Shown: piece by piece, positions 1 to 5,992 of the stretch
How positions within the stretch are numbered: position 1 is the stretch's first letter
Layout of the letters: each line of letters starts with the position of its first letter
Assembly (NCBI GenBank): GCA_016764455.1
Contig: JAESRU010000100.1
Location: 1-6,071, forward strand
Reading direction: 5' to 3'
DNA length: 6,071 nt
Source: Hyphomicrobiales bacterium
GTDB taxonomy: Bacteria > Pseudomonadota > Alphaproteobacteria > Rhizobiales > NORP267
The notes under the pieces: generated by a model
The model's input: the letters and a program-made list of their open reading frames with translations, nothing else
Databases searched by the model: none
What the model was told of the DNA's origin: nothing
Translations under genes and position numbers: made by a program

Positions 1-1
1 A

Positions 2-175
2 GCTTTTGGCGGCGTCGGCGTTTACGCAACGTCTCCTGACGAATTATCCCAAGCCATCAAAGAAGCCTTTGCCTCCGGCAAGCCAACGCTCATCAACGCG
101 GTTATCGACGAGAAGGCTGGCACCGAAAGCGGCCGCATCGGCAATCTCAATCCACAAAGCATTGTTAAGAAATAG
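2..175 (+). CDS. oxc: Oxalyl-CoA decarboxylase, C-terminal end (partial)
   Basis: This is the last 57 codons and the stop of a gene whose start lies outside the window. The open frame begins at base 2 and ends with TAG at 173-175. The tail contains [14 protein letters not shown], close to the C-terminal tail I know from thiamine-diphosphate-dependent oxalyl-CoA decarboxylases, preceded by a typical TPP-enzyme end ([13 protein letters not shown]). The enzyme is cytoplasmic and converts oxalyl-CoA to formyl-CoA and CO2. The catalytic and cofactor-binding parts are not visible. The identification rests on this tail plus the frc gene that follows after 42 bases; oxc and frc are partners in oxalate breakdown and are often adjacent. 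A different TPP enzyme of the acetolactate synthase superfamily is possible but less likely. Confidence 0.82.
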   Translation, partial: AFGGVGVYATSPDELSQAIKEAFASGKPTLINAVIDEKAGTESGRIGNLNPQSIVKK

Positions 176-217
176 TCCGGCTCATCCGGGTCGAAACAGG
201 AAAGACAGGAAGTTCAA

Positions 218-1465
218 ATGAAAGCACTAGAAGGGGTCAAAATTCTTGACTTTACCCACGTCCAGTCCGGACCAACCTGCACCCAGTTGCTGGCATGGCT
301 CGGCGCTGATTGCATCAAGGTCGAGCGCCCCGGTGTTGGCGACGCGACCCGTGGCCAATTGCGCGATATCCCTGATGTGGACAGCCTCTATTTCACCATG
401 CTCAACCATAATAAACGCGCCATCACCCTGAATACCAAATCAGAAAGCGGCAAGGAAGTTTTGGAGCGTCTGGTAAAAACCTGCGACGTCTTGGTCGAGA
501 ATTTTGCCCCCGGCGCGCTGGATCGCATGGGCTTTTCCTGGGAACGCATCCAGGAACTGAACCCGCGCATGATCATGGCATCCGTCAAAGGCTTTGGCCC
601 CGGCCCCTATGAAGATTGCAAGGTCTACGAAAATGTCGCCCAATGCACCGGCGGGTCAGCTTCCACCACCGGCTTCTTCGATGGCCCGCCTTTGGTGACC
701 GCCGCCCAGATCGGCGATTCCGGCACCGGCCTGCATCTGGCGCTCGGTATTGTCGCAGCCTTGTTTCAGCGCGAACAAACCGGGCGTGGCCAAAAAGTTT
801 TAACCGCCATGCAGGACAGCGTCCTCAATCTCTGCCGGGTCAAAATGCGTGACCATCAAAGAATTCAACGCGGCCCGTTGAACGAATACAGCCTGGCGGC
901 AAAAGGCGTGGATTTTGGCGACACGACGCCGCGTGCTGGCAACGATTCGGGCGGGGGCCAACCGGGCTGGATATTGAAATGCAAAGGCTGGGAAACCGAC
1001 CCCAATGCCTATGTCTATTTCATTACCCAGGCCGCTGTATGGGGCAACATTTGCGATCTGATCGGCAAGCCGGATTGGAAAACCGCATCGGGCTATGCCA
1101 CCCCACCGGAACGCCTTGATAAAATCTCGGATATTTTCGATGCAATCGAGCAATGGACCAAAACCAAAACCAAGTTCGAAGTTATGGAACTCTGCAACCC
1201 GTTGAACATTCCGTGCGGCCCGGTTCTCTCCATGAAAGAATTGGCAGAAGAGCCTGCATTGCGCAAAACTGGCACTGTGGTCGAGGTTGATCACCCGGAA
1301 CGCGGAAAATATCTGACCATCGGCTGCCCGATTAAAATGTCAGATTCAGAAGTTGAAGTTTTGCGCTCGCCGCTTTTAGGCGAGCATACCGACGAAATTC
1401 TAAAAGATGTGCTTGGCTATGCGGACGAGGAAATTGCCTCGCTACGTGCATCCAAAACAATCTAG
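218..1465 (+). CDS. frc: Formyl-CoA:oxalate CoA-transferase (class III)
   Basis: A complete 415-residue protein, matching the usual length of about 416-428. It moves CoA from formyl-CoA to oxalate, giving oxalyl-CoA and formate; oxalyl-CoA is the substrate of Oxc upstream. It matches remembered E. coli YfdW over most of its length: HVQSGP (14-19, with the conserved Gln), [14 protein letters not shown] (29-42), YENVAQ (137-142), [12 protein letters not shown] (149-160), and GDSGTG (166-171), whose Asp167 corresponds to the catalytic aspartate (Asp169 in Oxalobacter) that forms acyl and CoA anhydride/thioester intermediates. The glycine-rich active-site loop reads SGGGQPGW (244-251). Residue 47 is Gln, as in YfdW, where the Oxalobacter enzyme has Trp48. 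The start is supported by AGGAAG at 207-212, five bases before ATG. The next gene follows after nine bases, so the two are co-transcribed. Confidence 0.96.
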   Translation: MKALEGVKILDFTHVQSGPTCTQLLAWLGADCIKVERPGVGDATRGQLRDIPDVDSLYFTMLNHNKRAITLNTKSESGKEVLERLVKTCDVLVENFAPGALDRMGFSWERIQELNPRMIMASVKGFGPGPYEDCKVYENVAQCTGGSASTTGFFDGPPLVTAAQIGDSGTGLHLALGIVAALFQREQTGRGQKVLTAMQDSVLNLCRVKMRDHQRIQRGPLNEYSLAAKGVDFGDTTPRAGNDSGGGQPGWILKCKGWETDPNAYVYFITQAAVWGNICDLIGKPDWKTASGYATPPERLDKISDIFDAIEQWTKTKTKFEVMELCNPLNIPCGPVLSMKELAEEPALRKTGTVVEVDHPERGKYLTIGCPIKMSDSEVEVLRSPLLGEHTDEILKDVLGYADEEIASLRASKTI

Positions 1466-1469
1466 GAGG
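1464..1469 (+). promoter_or_regulatory. Strong ribosome binding site overlapping the frc stop
   Basis: A perfect AGGAGG overlaps the last two bases of the frc TAG stop and lies five bases before the ATG at 1475. It fixes the start of the formyltransferase-like gene and suggests translational coupling with frc. Confidence 0.85.
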
Positions 1470-1474
1470 CGAGT

Positions 1475-2392
1475 ATGAAAATAATTGTTCATGGCCAACA
1501 GGCATTCGGCAAAGCGGTTCTGGAGCGCCTTCTGGAGAATGGTGAAAACGTCGTCGGCGTCTTCACTGCGCCCGACAAAGAAGGCCGACCGCTCGACCCG
1601 GTGAAAGAACTGGCGCTCGAACACGGCCTGCCGGTTCACCAACCGGCTTCATGGAAAACTCCGGAAGCGCTGGAGCTGATAAAATCCTTCGATGCCGATG
1701 TCTGCATGATGGCATACGTGTTGTTGTTTGTGCCAGACGCTGTTCTCAACGCACCGCGCCTCGGCTCTTTTCAATATCACCCCTCTCTACTGCCCGATCA
1801 TCGTGGCCCAAGTTCGATCAACTGGCCGATCGCCATGGGCAAGACAAAAACCGGTTTGAGCATTTTCTGGCCCGATGACGGGTTGGATGAAGGCCCGATC
1901 CTGATGCAGAAAGAATGCGACATCGGTCCTGACGAGAGCCTCGGCGATGTCTATTTCAAAAAACTGTTCCCCATGGGCGTCGACGCCATGATCGAATCTC
2001 TTGAATTGGTCAAAGCCGGCACCGCACCGAAACTCGTCCAGGATTTATCTACCGGAAGTTACGAATCCTGGTTTGGCAAAAAAGATGCCGAGATCGATTG
2101 GAATAAATCTGCGTCTGATATCTACAACATCATCCGGGCGGGCAACCCCCAGCCGGGTGCATGGACCAGCGTCAACGGCGCCGAAGTGAAGATTTTTGAT
2201 TCAGCTGTCGACAATGATATCGACGGCAAACCCGGTGAGGTCGTCAATGTCTCATCGAGTGGCGTATCTGTGGCCGCTGGATCAGGCGGTATCTTGATAA
2301 AAAGGCTCAGACCCGCGGGCAAAAAGAAAATTCCAACTGCTGAATTGACGGCGGAAGACGGAATTGAACAAGGCGTAATATTGGGCAATTAG
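1475..2392 (+). CDS. Formyltransferase-family protein like the N-terminal domain of 10-formyl-THF dehydrogenase
   Basis: A complete protein of 305 residues, the size of the N-terminal folate domain of ALDH1L1 (about 310). The catalytic Formyl_trans_N domain covers roughly 1-200 and the C-terminal subdomain roughly 205-300. Signatures match that domain better than methionyl-tRNA formyltransferase (Fmt): MKIIVHGQQAFG at the start, VVGVFTAPDKEG (26-37), YHPSLLPDHRG (101-111), SIFWPDDGLDEG (129-140), IDWN (207-210) and PGAW (227-230). His102 and Asp138 correspond to the catalytic His106 and Asp142 of the animal enzyme. The third active-site position, Ile104 there and Asn in Fmt, is Gln100 here. 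There is no acyl-carrier or aldehyde dehydrogenase domain. By family it should handle 10-formyl-THF, as a hydrolase or a formyl transferase. Its place between frc and fhs suggests a role joining formyl-CoA or formate with folate; the exact reaction is not known from sequence. Confidence 0.88.
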   Translation: MKIIVHGQQAFGKAVLERLLENGENVVGVFTAPDKEGRPLDPVKELALEHGLPVHQPASWKTPEALELIKSFDADVCMMAYVLLFVPDAVLNAPRLGSFQYHPSLLPDHRGPSSINWPIAMGKTKTGLSIFWPDDGLDEGPILMQKECDIGPDESLGDVYFKKLFPMGVDAMIESLELVKAGTAPKLVQDLSTGSYESWFGKKDAEIDWNKSASDIYNIIRAGNPQPGAWTSVNGAEVKIFDSAVDNDIDGKPGEVVNVSSSGVSVAAGSGGILIKRLRPAGKKKIPTAELTAEDGIEQGVILGN

Positions 2393-2434
2393 GACCCGAA
2401 CAGTTTCAACATTTATTCAACAGGACCGAAATCA

Positions 2435-4111
2435 ATGACCGTAAAGACCGACATTCAAATTGCCCGCGAAGCAACCAAAAAGCCGATCATAGAAATTGGT
2501 GAAACGCTCGGTATCCCAAGCGAACACCTGCTCCCCTATGGCCACGACAAGGCCAAGGTTTCAGCTGAATTTATCAAATCCGTTCAAGGCAACAAAGACG
2601 GCAACTTAATCCTCGTGACCGCCGTTAACCCGACACCGGCTGGCGAAGGCAAGACGACCACAACCGTTGGTCTTGGTGATGGCCTGAATGCGATTGGCAA
2701 AAATGCCATGATCTGTATCCGCGAAGCGTCTCTTGGACCAAATTTCGGCATGAAGGGCGGGGCTGCGGGTGGCGGCTATGCCCAGGTTGTACCGATGGAA
2801 GACATGAACCTGCATTTTACCGGCGACTTCCACGCCATCACATCGGCCCACAGTCTGTTGGCGGCGATGATCGACAATCATATTTATTGGGGCAACAGCC
2901 TTGAGATCGATACCCGCCGCGTTGTCTGGCGGCGCGTTGTTGACATGAACGACCGGGCGCTACGTCAAATCACGGCGTCGCTTGGTGGTGTCACAAATGG
3001 CTTTCCTCGCGAAGCCGGTTTCGACATCACGGTCGCCTCCGAAGTGATGGCGATCCTGTGCCTTGCATCTGATCTGGCTGATCTCGAAAGCCGCCTCGGC
3101 GACATGATCGTCGCGTACCGGCGCGACCGCACGCCGGTCTATTGCCGCGACATCAAGGCTGCCGGCGCGATGGCCGTGTTGCTGAAAGATGCAGTCCAGC
3201 CCAACCTGGTGCAAACCCTGGAAAACAACCCGGCCTTTGTCCATGGCGGTCCGTTCGCCAATATCGCGCACGGGTGTAATTCGGTTATTGCAACCACAAC
3301 CGCCCTTAAACTTGCAGATTATGTAGTCACAGAAGCAGGCTTTGGTGCAGATCTGGGTGCCGAAAAATTCATGAACATCAAATGCCGCAAAGCCGGGCTT
3401 AAACCTAAAGCGGTTGTTATTGTGGCCACGGTCCGCGCCATGAAGATGAATGGCGGCGTTGCCCGCGCAGACCTGGGGCCGGAAAATGTCGAAGCCGTCA
3501 AAAAGGGCTGCGCCAATCTTGGACGTCATATCGAAAACATGAAAATGTTTGGCGTCCCTGCCGTGATCGCCATCAACCATTTCATCACCGATACCGACGC
3601 CGAGATCGAAGCCATCCGGGCCTATGTGGTCAACCATGGCTCTGAAGCTGTGCTTGCAAAACATTGGGCCCATGGCTCGGAAGGCGCCAAAGACCTTGCC
3701 AACAAGGTTGTTGAAATTGTCGAAGGTGGCACCGCCCAATATGCCCCGCTTTATCCAGACGACATGCCTCTATTCGAAAAAATGGAAACGGTCGCCAAGC
3801 GTATCTACCGCGCCGATGAAGTGTTGGCCGACAAAAAAATCCGCGATCAATTGCGCCAATGGGAAGAGCAAGGTTACGGCAATCTACCGGTCTGCATGGC
3901 CAAGACCCAATATTCCTTCTCCACCGACCCCACCCTGCGCGGTGCTCCAACCGGCCATTCGGTCCCGATCCGCGAAGTGCGGCTCTCGGCAGGTGCCGGA
4001 TTTATCGTTGCCGTATGCGGGGAAATCATGACTATGCCCGGCTTGCCCCGGGTCCCGGCGGCTGAATCAATTCATCTCAATGATGACGGGCTGATCGAAG
4101 GCTTGTTTTAG
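2435..4111 (+). CDS. fhs: Formate-tetrahydrofolate ligase (10-formyl-THF synthetase)
   Basis: A complete 558-residue protein, the normal length for this well-conserved family. It makes 10-formyl-THF from formate, tetrahydrofolate and ATP in the cytoplasm, feeding one-carbon metabolism. Visible signatures are the nucleotide-binding loop TPAGEGKT (67-74) followed by [30 protein letters not shown] (96-115), the family signature [17 protein letters not shown] (119-135), and a C-terminal segment with [16 protein letters not shown] at 2422-2425 lies nine bases before the ATG. The gap from the previous gene is 42 bases with no evident terminator, so it is probably in the same transcript. Its likely job here is to use formate released by Frc, allowing oxalate carbon to enter the folate pool. 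No frameshift or missing key residue was seen. Confidence 0.97.
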   Translation: MTVKTDIQIAREATKKPIIEIGETLGIPSEHLLPYGHDKAKVSAEFIKSVQGNKDGNLILVTAVNPTPAGEGKTTTTVGLGDGLNAIGKNAMICIREASLGPNFGMKGGAAGGGYAQVVPMEDMNLHFTGDFHAITSAHSLLAAMIDNHIYWGNSLEIDTRRVVWRRVVDMNDRALRQITASLGGVTNGFPREAGFDITVASEVMAILCLASDLADLESRLGDMIVAYRRDRTPVYCRDIKAAGAMAVLLKDAVQPNLVQTLENNPAFVHGGPFANIAHGCNSVIATTTALKLADYVVTEAGFGADLGAEKFMNIKCRKAGLKPKAVVIVATVRAMKMNGGVARADLGPENVEAVKKGCANLGRHIENMKMFGVPAVIAINHFITDTDAEIEAIRAYVVNHGSEAVLAKHWAHGSEGAKDLANKVVEIVEGGTAQYAPLYPDDMPLFEKMETVAKRIYRADEVLADKKIRDQLRQWEEQGYGNLPVCMAKTQYSFSTDPTLRGAPTGHSVPIREVRLSAGAGFIVAVCGEIMTMPGLPRVPAAESIHLNDDGLIEGLF

Positions 4112-4156
4112 GCAAAGCGTCTGCGCCAGCGCAAAGACCTGAATATTATAGCAATG

Positions 4157-4181
4157 GCCTCTTTCCTTCCCGGAAAGAGGC
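4157..4181 (+). terminator. Hairpin downstream of fhs (possible operon terminator)
   Basis: GCCTCTTTCC (4157-4166) and GGAAAGAGGC (4172-4181) form a perfect 10-bp stem with a 5-base loop TTCCC, 45 bases after the fhs stop. No T-run follows, so it is not a classical intrinsic terminator. It could mark the end of the operon as a Rho-assisted stop or a 3'-end-protecting hairpin. Confidence 0.45.
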
Positions 4182-4209
4182 TGCTACATAGGCTGCCTGA
4201 GATATGTGA

Positions 4210-4238
4210 TTGCGCCGGATGGCCAATCCATGTATCAA
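4210..4238 (+). promoter_or_regulatory. Possible sigma-70-type promoter for the tRNA
   Basis: TTGCGC (4210-4215) and TATCAA (4233-4238) are separated by 17 bases. The pair lies about 90 bases before the mature tRNA start. Both boxes are imperfect and this is a pattern guess only. Confidence 0.25.
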
Positions 4239-4243
4239 ACCAG

Positions 4244-4299
4244 CCCGAACAAGATACAGGCTGACCGGGACTTAGGTCTTCGGTGAGACCATGTTCGGG
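4244..4299 (+). repeat. Nested inverted repeats in the tRNA leader
   Basis: CCCGAACA (4244-4251) pairs perfectly with TGTTCGGG (4292-4299). Inside it, GGTCT (4275-4279) pairs with AGACC (4286-4290) across a 6-base loop. Just downstream, GAGCGC (4303-4308) pairs with GCGCTC (4312-4317) across a 3-base loop. Together they would fold the tRNA precursor leader; they may direct 5' processing, act as an attenuator, or be incidental. No known RNA family was recognised. Confidence 0.4.
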
Positions 4300-4328
4300 A
4301 AAGAGCGCGTTGCGCTCGACATAATTGG

Positions 4329-4405
<77 letters not shown>

Positions 4406-4413
4406 ATCATTTC

Positions 4414-4448
4414 AAGGACTTAGCAGAAACGCTAGGTCCTTATTTTTT
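4414..4448 (+). terminator. Intrinsic terminator of the tRNA gene
   Basis: AAGGACTTAGC (4414-4424) and GCTAGGTCCTT (4431-4441) form an 11-bp stem with one G-T wobble and a 6-base loop AGAAAC, followed by ATTTTTT. It starts nine bases after the CCA end and is a textbook Rho-independent terminator. Confidence 0.88.
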
Positions 4449-4453
4449 GCCAC

Positions 4454-4471
4454 AGGGGCAATATAGGGGCA
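4454..4471 (+). repeat. Pair of direct AGGGGCA repeats beside the tRNA
   Basis: AGGGGCA occurs at 4454-4460 and 4465-4471, eleven bases start to start, about one helical turn. Short G-rich repeats near tRNA-borne attachment sites can be arm sites for tyrosine integrases, but no integrase is visible here and the reading is speculative. Confidence 0.3.
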
Positions 4472-4535
4472 GTAGTTCTCATAAACTGTAACCCGCGCGC
4501 TTTCTGTTGCCGTTCCGCATCACCCCTGCTCCCTC

Positions 4536-4563
4536 ATTTGCGGGTTTCCGCAAATCTGTTTTT
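4536..4563 (+). terminator. Palindrome with T-run: terminator or operator/partition-like site
   Basis: ATTTGCGG (4536-4543) and CCGCAAAT (4548-4555) form a perfect 8-bp stem around GTTT, followed by CTGTTTTT. As RNA this could be an intrinsic terminator. As DNA it is a palindrome 65 bases upstream of the parA fragment, which would also suit an operator or a ParB-type binding site. No gene upstream on this strand needs a terminator apart from the tRNA, which has its own, so the DNA-site reading deserves consideration. Confidence 0.5.
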
Positions 4564-4588
4564 CTGGGTTCCATCATTCCCGTACAAT
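4560..4588 (+). promoter_or_regulatory. Possible promoter of the parA fragment
   Basis: TACAAT at 4583-4588 is a good -10 box. At 17-base spacing the -35 position holds only TTTTCT (4560-4565). It would give a short leader before the ATG at 4621. Weak evidence. Confidence 0.25.
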
Positions 4589-4620
4589 CGGAAATGTAAA
4601 TAACAAGAAATGCAGGTTTG

Positions 4621-4728
4621 ATGAGTTTAGGAGTGCTTCAGCAAAAAGGTGGGGTCGGTAAAACTATCCTCAGTATAAATTTAGCCGCGTGCTTCGCCAA
4701 AAAAGGAGAGGTGGTTCGGTTTGTTTGA
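4621..4728 (+). pseudogene. ParA/MinD-type ATPase, N-terminal fragment cut off by an IS
   Basis: Thirty-five codons then TGA. The peptide begins MSLGVLQQKGGVGKTILSIN and continues LAACFAKKG, the N-terminus of a ParA/Soj-type ATPase with the deviant Walker A motif KGGVGKT at residues 9-15 (signature Lys9 and catalytic Lys14). Full ParA proteins have about 200-260 residues; everything from the expected first Asp-rich strand (the LLIDAD region) onward is missing. The reading frame runs into the terminal inverted repeat of the IS3-family element and stops there, so the insertion probably broke the gene. Such ATPases partition plasmids or integrative elements, so this is likely the remnant of a mobile replicon or island. 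The ribosome site is weak (AGG at 4614-4616). The fragment is not expected to work. Confidence 0.75.
4706..4719 (+). repeat. Terminal inverted repeat, orfB side
   Basis: GAGAGGTGGTTCGG here is the exact reverse complement of 5979-5992. A second inner match, GATAAGTGGA at 4746-4755, pairs with 5952-5961, but the spacer between the two blocks is 26 bases here and 17 at the other end, so the repeat is imperfect. The first bases also read in frame as parA codons, so the true boundary may lie a few bases further in. Confidence 0.7.
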
Positions 4729-4767
4729 ACAGTATTTGGTCTGCCGATAAGTGGATTTCAGCCTCTG

Positions 4768-5598
4768 TTAAGCCGCTGCCGGGATTGGTTGCGGCGTGTT
4801 GAAGTAAGCCTGATCGGGTGTCTGCCGGTCAAGCGATGAATGCGGTCTCTTGGTGTTGTAGAAGACCAGATATTTACCGAGGGCCGCACGCGCTTCCGGT
4901 ACGTTGGCATAAGCGTGCAGATAGACTTCCTCGTATTTGATTGTGTGCCAAAGGCGCTCAATAAAGACATTGTCCCGCCAGGCACCCTTGCCGTCCATGG
5001 AGATGGCGATCCCTGCATCCTTCAAAACCTGCGTGAAGGCCAGTGAAGTGAACTGGGATCCCTGATCCGTATTGAAGATGTCCGGCTTGCCGTGGCGGAC
5101 GAGGGCTTCTTCCACGGCTTCAATGCAAAAGTCCGCTTCCAGCGTGATCGAGAGCCGCCAGGACAGAACACGCCGGCTGAACCAGTCAATCACTGCCGCC
5201 AGATAAACAAAGCCCCGTGCCATTGGGATATACGTAATATCCATCGCCCAGATCTGATTGGGCCGGGTGACGGGCACCTTGCGCAGCAGATAGGGATAGA
5301 TTTTATGGCCCGGTGCTGGTTTCGATGTGTTTGGGCGGCGATAAATCGCCTCAATGCCCATACGCTTCATCAGCGTGCGCACATGCAGACGGCCAACCTT
5401 GTACCCTTCGCCAAGCAGCAGACCCTGCAGCATCCTGCTGCCTGCAAAGGGATAGTCCAGATGCAGTTCATCGATCCGGCGCATCAATGCCAGGTCAGCC
5501 ACCGATACAGGCCGGGGGCGATAATAAACGCTGCCCCGGCTGATCTTGAGCGCCCTGGACTGACGTGTGAGGGATAGCCTGTGTTTACGGTCGATCAT
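4768..5598 (-). CDS. IS3-family transposase OrfB (DDE catalytic subunit)
   Basis: A complete 276-residue protein, the normal length of an IS3-family OrfB. The N-terminal part (about 35-90) is the HTH_21-like region with YPFAGSRML and RVHVRTLM-like text (LHVRTLMKRMGIEAIYRRPN at 71-90). The rve integrase core runs from about 110 to 215: Asp120 in WAMDITYIP, Asp178 in NTDQGSQFTS, and Glu214 in DNVFIERLWHTIKYEE. Asp178 and Glu214 are separated by 35 residues, the D(35)E spacing of the family. The C-terminal YNTKRPHSSLDRQTP is also typical. Its ATG overlaps the orfA stop as ATGA (5598-5595) in the -1 frame. In this family the active transposase is usually an OrfAB fusion made by -1 frameshifting; the sequence GCAAAGCG lies just upstream. 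This frame is intact. Confidence 0.95.
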   Translation of the reverse strand: MIDRKHRLSLTRQSRALKISRGSVYYRPRPVSVADLALMRRIDELHLDYPFAGSRMLQGLLLGEGYKVGRLHVRTLMKRMGIEAIYRRPNTSKPAPGHKIYPYLLRKVPVTRPNQIWAMDITYIPMARGFVYLAAVIDWFSRRVLSWRLSITLEADFCIEAVEEALVRHGKPDIFNTDQGSQFTSLAFTQVLKDAGIAISMDGKGAWRDNVFIERLWHTIKYEEVYLHAYANVPEARAALGKYLVFYNTKRPHSSLDRQTPDQAYFNTPQPIPAAA

Positions 5599-5905
5599 CG
5601 CTTTGCGCTCAGCAATCCCGCCTTGGTGAGCGCCCCTTCTAAAAAATCATTTTCCAACGTCAACTCACCAATCTTGGCGTGGAGCGTTTTCACATCAATA
5701 CGGGGTTCAGACGGGCGGGCTTTGGCTGAGGACCCAAAAACACCGGCGGCCCCCTCAAGGAGTTGGTCTTTCCATTGCTTGATCTGGTTGGGATGAACAT
5801 CAAACTGCTGGGCAAGTTCGCCCAATGTCCGCTCACCCTTGACAGCTGCAAAGGCTACTTTCGACTTGAAAGCCGGGCTGTGGTTCCGTCGAGGTCTCTT
5901 GTCAT
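5595..5905 (-). CDS. IS3-family transposase OrfA, start codon out of frame
   Basis: The conserved OrfA reading frame ends at TGA 5597-5595 and encodes about 102 residues from 5903: KRPRRNHSPAFKSKVAFAAV, then a helix-turn-helix (TLGELAQQFDVHPNQIKQWK), and a leucine-zipper-like segment (LHAKIGELTLENDFLEGAL). OrfA binds the IS ends and regulates transposition. The expected start, ATG at 5905-5903, has a good ribosome site (AGGAG at 5917-5913, seven bases away) but is in the wrong frame: from it only 16 codons can be read. Relatives begin MT(K/R)RPRRNHSPAFK, so one base seems lost right after the ATG. The conserved frame stays open upstream to an ATG at 6044, beyond the IS end, but no ribosome site supports that start. 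Probably a frameshifted copy, or a sequencing error. Confidence 0.75.
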
Positions 5906-5978
5906 GGTCTCTCTCCTGTTGCTGGCGATCATGCCAGATACAGGCCAAAATTCCACTTATCTCAACTGTGCAGATTTC

Positions 5979-5992
5979 CCGAACCACCTCTC
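5979..5992 (-). repeat. Terminal inverted repeat, orfA side
   Basis: Reverse complement of 4706-4719, lying about 80 bases upstream of the orfA start, as expected for an IS3-family left end. The subterminal block TCCACTTATC (5952-5961) mirrors 4746-4755. Confidence 0.7.

Larger units (their letters stand above)
4706..5992 (-). mobile_element. IS3-family insertion sequence (orfA and orfB on the minus strand)
   Basis: The element is bounded by a 14-base inverted repeat (4706-4719 and 5979-5992) and spans 1287 bases, or 1275 if the ends are the TGG...CCA at 4712 and 5986, which fits the TG...CA ends of the family. It has the classic two-gene layout: orfA with a helix-turn-helix, then orfB with a DDE integrase core, overlapping with orfB in the -1 frame. 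No 3-4 base direct target duplication can be seen at either possible boundary. The flank on the left is the parA fragment; the right flank does not continue it. Exact ends and subgroup are uncertain. Confidence 0.88.

Noticed and set aside
800..1294. 164-codon open frame on the minus strand
   Set aside because: Antisense shadow of frc, with no domain and no supporting start signal.
1475..2392. Methionyl-tRNA formyltransferase (fmt)
   Set aside because: The active site reads YHPSLLP with Gln before it instead of the Asn-x-His-x-Ser form of Fmt, the N- and C-terminal signatures match the ALDH1L1 domain, and neither def nor other usual fmt neighbours are present.
2960..3739. 259-codon open frame on the minus strand
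   Set aside because: It lies entirely antisense inside fhs; its composition mirrors the codon use of fhs and it shows no recognisable domain or ribosome site.
4320..4325. CATAAT as a -10 box of the tRNA promoter
   Set aside because: It is only four bases before the mature tRNA, so transcription would start inside the tRNA.
5092..5577. 161-codon open frame on the plus strand
   Set aside because: Antisense shadow of the IS orfB, whose DDE motifs are intact on the other strand.
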